From: Proteobacteria bacterium UBA652
GTDB lineage: Bacteria; Pseudomonadota; Gammaproteobacteria; Nitrosococcales; Methylophagaceae
NCBI GenBank assembly: GCA_002299915.1
Contig: DBOG01000056.1
Coordinates: 1-15,636, forward strand
Direction: 5' to 3'
Length of the DNA: 15,636 nt
Shown here piece by piece: positions 12,831-15,636 of this stretch. The notes beneath the pieces are model-generated. The model searched no databases. It had not been told where the DNA came from and was given only the letters and a program-made list of their open reading frames with translations. The position numbers were made by a program, and so were the translations under genes. Numbering within the stretch: position 1 is the first letter of the stretch; each line of letters opens with the position of its first letter.

Positions 12831-13658
12831 CTATTTACGATTACGACGACGTACAATCATGCTATCTGTACGTTTATTTCTACGAGTCTTGTAGCCTTTC
12901 GTTGGCATACCCCAAGGAGACACAGGGTGTCGACCACCGGATGTACGACCTTCACCACCACCATGTGGATGGTCAACCGGGTTCATTACCACACCACGAA
13001 CCGTTGGACGAACACCACGCCAGCGCGTTGCACCCGCTTTACCCAATGAACGCAATGCATGCTCACCATTGCCTACTTCACCTAACACTGCGCGACATGC
13101 TAATGGAATTTTACGCATTTCACCAGAGCGTAAACGCAACGTTCCATAGCCATTTTCACGCGCCACAAACTGGGCACTACCGCCGGCACTACGTGCAATT
13201 TGTGCACCCTTACCTGGCTTCATTTCAATACAGTGAATCGTACTACCTAATGGCATCGCTGACAGCGGCATGCAGTTACCTGCACGAATCGGGGCATTTT
13301 CACCTGATTCTAATGTGTCACCTGCCACCACACCTTTAGGTGCAATGATATAGCGCTTTTCACCATCTGCATAACTTAATAATGCAATATTCGCGGTACG
13401 GTTAGGATCATATTCAATCCGCTCAACCGTTGCAGCAATCGCATCTTTATCACGTTTAAAATCGATCAAACGGTAACGTTGCTTGTGACCACCACCACGA
13501 TGACGTGTTGTGATCCGACCCGCATTGTTACGGCCGCCTGTTTTTGACTTCTTCTCAAGCAGTGGTGCATATGGCGCACCCTTATGAAGCCCTTCTCTGC
13601 TGACTTGAACAACAAAGCGTCTTCCTGCTGATGTAGGTTTAGCTTTTTTTAATGCCAT
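12831..13658 (-). CDS. rplB: 50S ribosomal protein L2
   Basis: L2 is a primary 23S rRNA binder needed for subunit association and for the peptidyl-transferase centre. It has 275 residues (273 in E. coli). Landmarks are GGRNNAGRITTRHRGGGHKQ near the N-terminus, VERIEYDPNRTANIALL, and the C-terminal MNPVDHPHGGGEGRTSGGRH at about 225-244. His230 in this motif corresponds to the functionally important His229 of E. coli. GAGGA lies seven bases upstream of the ATG. Confidence 0.99.
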   Translation of the reverse strand: MALKKAKPTSAGRRFVVQVSREGLHKGAPYAPLLEKKSKTGGRNNAGRITTRHRGGGHKQRYRLIDFKRDKDAIAATVERIEYDPNRTANIALLSYADGEKRYIIAPKGVVAGDTLESGENAPIRAGNCMPLSAMPLGSTIHCIEMKPGKGAQIARSAGGSAQFVARENGYGTLRLRSGEMRKIPLACRAVLGEVGNGEHALRSLGKAGATRWRGVRPTVRGVVMNPVDHPHGGGEGRTSGGRHPVSPWGMPTKGYKTRRNKRTDSMIVRRRNRK

Positions 13659-13692
13659 TCCTGTTTCCTCACCCGTATCCTAAATCTTGTGC

Positions 13693-13995
13693 TTATTCAG
13701 CGCCAAGAAAATTAATATCATTGCCTTCGGCAAGCGTTACATACGCTTTTTTCCACTCATTACGACGACCAATATAACGGCCCGTACGCTTTAATTTGCC
13801 TTTGATTCTTGCTGTTGTTACCGCAGTCACGTCAACTTTAAACATCAATTCGACCGCTTGTTTAATTTCTAATTTGTTCGCATCTGGCAATACTTTCAAC
13901 ACAACTTGATTGTGTGCTTCATTGACACGTGATGCTTTTTCAGCCACCACAGGGCCAATAATCAATTTCGTTAAGCGTTCTGTGTTCACACTCAT
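13693..13995 (-). CDS. rplW: 50S ribosomal protein L23
   Basis: L23 forms the tunnel-exit docking site for trigger factor and signal recognition particle. The 100 residues match E. coli. Landmarks are LIGPVVAEKASRVNEAHNQV, KLEIKQAVELMFKVDVTAV and KRTGRYIGRRNEWKKAYVTL. Its ATG overlaps the rplD stop (ATGA), so L4 and L23 translation is coupled. Confidence 0.99.
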   Translation of the reverse strand: MSVNTERLTKLIIGPVVAEKASRVNEAHNQVVLKVLPDANKLEIKQAVELMFKVDVTAVTTARIKGKLKRTGRYIGRRNEWKKAYVTLAEGNDINFLGAE

Positions 13996-14609
13996 GCTAA
14001 TGACTCCTCAAGTTTGCGAACAGACGCTTCTGTCATCACCACTTTTTCAAACCGGAGTAATGATACAGGGTCAAGCTGAGCTACATCACAAGCGTGTATT
14101 TTATATACATTACGCGCTGCCAGTTCTAAATTAGGGTTCACTGTATCAGTGACCAACAACGCATTGCTCAAGCCTAATTTCTCAATCTTTGCCAATAATG
14201 CTTTTGTTTTTGGCTCTGCCAATTCAATGCTGTCTAAAATGACCAGTGCATCTTTACGGCGTAATTCAGATAAAATCGAACACATCGCTTTACGATACAT
14301 TTTCCGATTTACTTTTTGGCTATAATCTCTATTTTTAGAGGCGAATGTGGTACCACCCCCGCGCCATAATGGGCTACGGATAGTACCAGCACGTGCACGA
14401 CCAGTCCCTTTTTGTGCAAAAGGTTTACGACCACCACCACGCACTTCAGAACGTGTTTTTTGAGCATGTGTTCCCGCCCGTGCACCCGCTAAATGTGCCG
14501 TCACGATTTGGTGAATCAATGCTTCATTATATTCGCTATCAAACAAGACATCAGAAACGCTTACGTTTCCTTTTGCTTTGCCGTCAAATGCTTGTAATTT
14601 AAGATCCAT
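13992..14609 (-). CDS. rplD: 50S ribosomal protein L4
   Basis: L4 sits at the tunnel constriction and in E. coli represses the S10 operon through its leader RNA. It has 205 residues (201 in E. coli). The tunnel loop is at about 47-78 (HAQKTRSEVRGGGRKPFAQK, GTGRARAGTIRSP). The globular part contains NRKMYRKAMCSILSELRRKD and ends VRKLEESLA. The usual target, a leader between promoter and rpsJ, does not fit the 19-bp tuf-rpsJ gap seen here. Confidence 0.99.
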   Translation of the reverse strand: MDLKLQAFDGKAKGNVSVSDVLFDSEYNEALIHQIVTAHLAGARAGTHAQKTRSEVRGGGRKPFAQKGTGRARAGTIRSPLWRGGGTTFASKNRDYSQKVNRKMYRKAMCSILSELRRKDALVILDSIELAEPKTKALLAKIEKLGLSNALLVTDTVNPNLELAARNVYKIHACDVAQLDPVSLLRFEKVVMTEASVRKLEESLA

Positions 14610-14630
14610 TTCTATTCCTCAAGAATCTTC

Positions 14631-15269
14631 TTAGGCTTTTACAGCTGGTGTAATGACAACGTCACCACCAGTTGAACCTGGTACAGCGCCCTTCACAAGT
14701 AACAAATTACGTTCTTGATCCACTCGCACAACTGACAGGTTTTGTTGAGTACGTTTTACGTTACCCATATGGCCTGCCATTCTTTTACCTTTATATACGC
14801 GCCCTGGTGTTTGACACTGACCAATCGAGCCCGGAGACCGTGTTGCCAGTGAATTACCATGTGTCGCATCACCACCGCGGAAGCCATAACGTTTAACAAC
14901 ACCGGCAAAACCTTTACCTTTTGTTGTGCCTGAAACATCAATCGCTTGGCCTGCTTCAAACATATCTACGTTAAGTTCAGCGCCTAGCGTTAATTCAGCT
15001 AGTGCTGCTTCATCTGCAGTGAATTCCCACGAACTTCTGCCTGCTGCCGTTTCTGCTTTCGCAAAATGACCTGCTTTTGGCTTAGAAACACGCGATGCTT
15101 TCTTACTACCTATTGTTACCTGAACCGCGCTATAACCATCAGACTCTTGGGTCTTTAACTGGCTAATGCGATTTGGCGTTACTTCGATGACCGTAACAGG
15201 GGTTGACACACCATCTTCTGTGAAGACGCGCGTCATACCTACTTTACGACCGACAAGTCCGATACTCAT
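14631..15269 (-). CDS. rplC: 50S ribosomal protein L3
   Basis: L3 starts 50S assembly and extends a loop toward the peptidyl-transferase centre. It has 212 residues (209 in E. coli). It begins MSIGLVGRKVGMTRVFTEDG; the loop (GDATHGNSLATRSPGSIGQC then QTPGRVYKGKRMAGHMG) holds the glutamine that PrmB methylates in E. coli, within GSIGQxQTPG. AGGA lies eight bases before the ATG. Confidence 0.99.
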   Translation of the reverse strand: MSIGLVGRKVGMTRVFTEDGVSTPVTVIEVTPNRISQLKTQESDGYSAVQVTIGSKKASRVSKPKAGHFAKAETAAGRSSWEFTADEAALAELTLGAELNVDMFEAGQAIDVSGTTKGKGFAGVVKRYGFRGGDATHGNSLATRSPGSIGQCQTPGRVYKGKRMAGHMGNVKRTQQNLSVVRVDQERNLLLVKGAVPGSTGGDVVITPAVKA

Positions 15270-15281
15270 GACTCAGATCCT

Positions 15282-15596
15282 TTAATTTAACTTGATCTGG
15301 ACATCTACACCAACGGCGAGATCCAGCTTCATTAACGCGTCGACTGTTTTATCAGTCGGCTCGATGATATCCATAAGACGTTTATGTGTCCGGATTTCAT
15401 ACTGATCACGTGCATCTTTATTCACGTGTGGTGAAATCAGAACGGTAAAACGCTCTTTCTTCGTAGGCAAGGGGATTGGGCCATTAATTCTAGCGCCCGT
15501 CCGTTTTGCGGTTTCTACGATTTCTTTTGCCGACCGGTCAATCAAACGATGATCGAATGATTTAAGGCGGATACGAATAGTTTGGTTTGCAGCCAT
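15282..15596 (-). CDS. rpsJ: 30S ribosomal protein S10 / NusE
   Basis: S10 is a 30S head protein that also acts as NusE with NusB in antitermination and links NusG to the ribosome. It has 104 residues (103 in E. coli). Landmarks are IRIRLKSFDHRLIDRSAKEI, the loop GPIPLPTKKERFTVLISPH and YEIRTHKRLMDIIEPT. It opens the S10 block only 19 bp after the tuf stop. Its ribosome binding site is weak (AGAGAA), so coupling with tuf is likely. Confidence 0.99.
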   Translation of the reverse strand: MAANQTIRIRLKSFDHRLIDRSAKEIVETAKRTGARINGPIPLPTKKERFTVLISPHVNKDARDQYEIRTHKRLMDIIEPTDKTVDALMKLDLAVGVDVQIKLN

Positions 15597-15615
15597 TATT
15601 TATTCTCTGTTTATC

Positions 15616-15636
15616 TTATTCAGTAATCTTACTAAC
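15616..15636 (-). CDS. tuf: Elongation factor Tu, last codons
   Basis: The window edge reads Val-Ser-Lys-Ile-Thr-Glu-stop on the minus strand, matching the usual EF-Tu C-terminus (GAGVVSKI-x-E). Its place directly before rpsJ is the conserved str-S10 junction (rpsL-rpsG-fusA-tuf-rpsJ). Only six residues are visible, so the call rests on this short match plus synteny. Confidence 0.8.
   Translation of the reverse strand, partial: VSKITE

Noticed and set aside
12788..13339. Long plus-strand open frame (183 codons) antisense to rplB and rpsS
   Set aside because: It is histidine- and tyrosine-rich in a way that follows from reading L2 codons backwards. It matches no family I know and lies wholly over conserved genes.
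1..15636. Mobile elements, CRISPR arrays, tRNA or rRNA genes
   Set aside because: I saw no repeat arrays, transposase frames, terminal inverted repeats or tRNA-like cloverleafs. The window is almost fully covered by recognised core genes.

Overview
The window is a gammaproteobacterial ribosomal-protein superoperon read entirely on the minus strand, followed by the start of an NAD-dependent formate dehydrogenase locus on the same strand. In transcription order (from base 15636 downward) it holds the last codons of tuf, then rpsJ-rplC-rplD-rplW-rplB-rpsS-rplV-rpsC-rplP-rpmC-rpsQ (S10 block), rplN-rplX-rplE-rpsN-rpsH-rplF-rplR-rpsE-rpmD-rplO-secY-rpmJ (spc block) and rpsM-rpsK-rpsD-rpoA-rplQ (alpha block). 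A strong hairpin terminator follows, and then a formate dehydrogenase beta subunit whose reading frame is broken, and the first 37 codons of the alpha subunit.

Gammaproteobacteria are suggested by three things: the gene order, with rpmJ directly between secY and rpsM and no infA, map or adk inserted; the 101-residue zinc-free form of S14; and protein sizes almost identical to those of E. coli. The base composition is moderately AT-rich. A formate dehydrogenase with a fused NuoE-NuoF-type beta subunit is best known from methylotrophs, so a methylotrophic or formate-oxidising gammaproteobacterium is a reasonable inference. I cannot name a genus from sequence alone.

Layout: 15616-15636 is the tuf 3' end. 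5014-15596 is one nearly gapless run from S10 to L36: only 19 bp separate tuf from rpsJ and 22 bp separate rpsQ from rplN, so the str, S10 and spc units look transcriptionally merged. 4904-5013 is a 110-bp gap with two inverted repeats that separates spc from alpha. 1997-4903 is the alpha block. 1825-1996 holds the terminator and a promoter candidate for the formate dehydrogenase genes. 1-1824 is the formate dehydrogenase region.

The ribosomal genes supply stoichiometric parts of both subunits, the SecY translocon channel and the RNA polymerase alpha subunit. The downstream locus oxidises formate and passes electrons through Fe-S clusters and FMN to NAD+. The main point of interest is the beta subunit gene: a single +1 frame change near 1212-1230 splits a family-typical ~570-residue protein into a 204-residue NuoE-like part and a 376-residue NuoF-like part. 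A Shine-Dalgarno-like GGAGG and an in-frame ATG sit exactly at the break. Apart from this the window is ordinary core genome: I saw no mobile element, CRISPR array, tRNA or rRNA.
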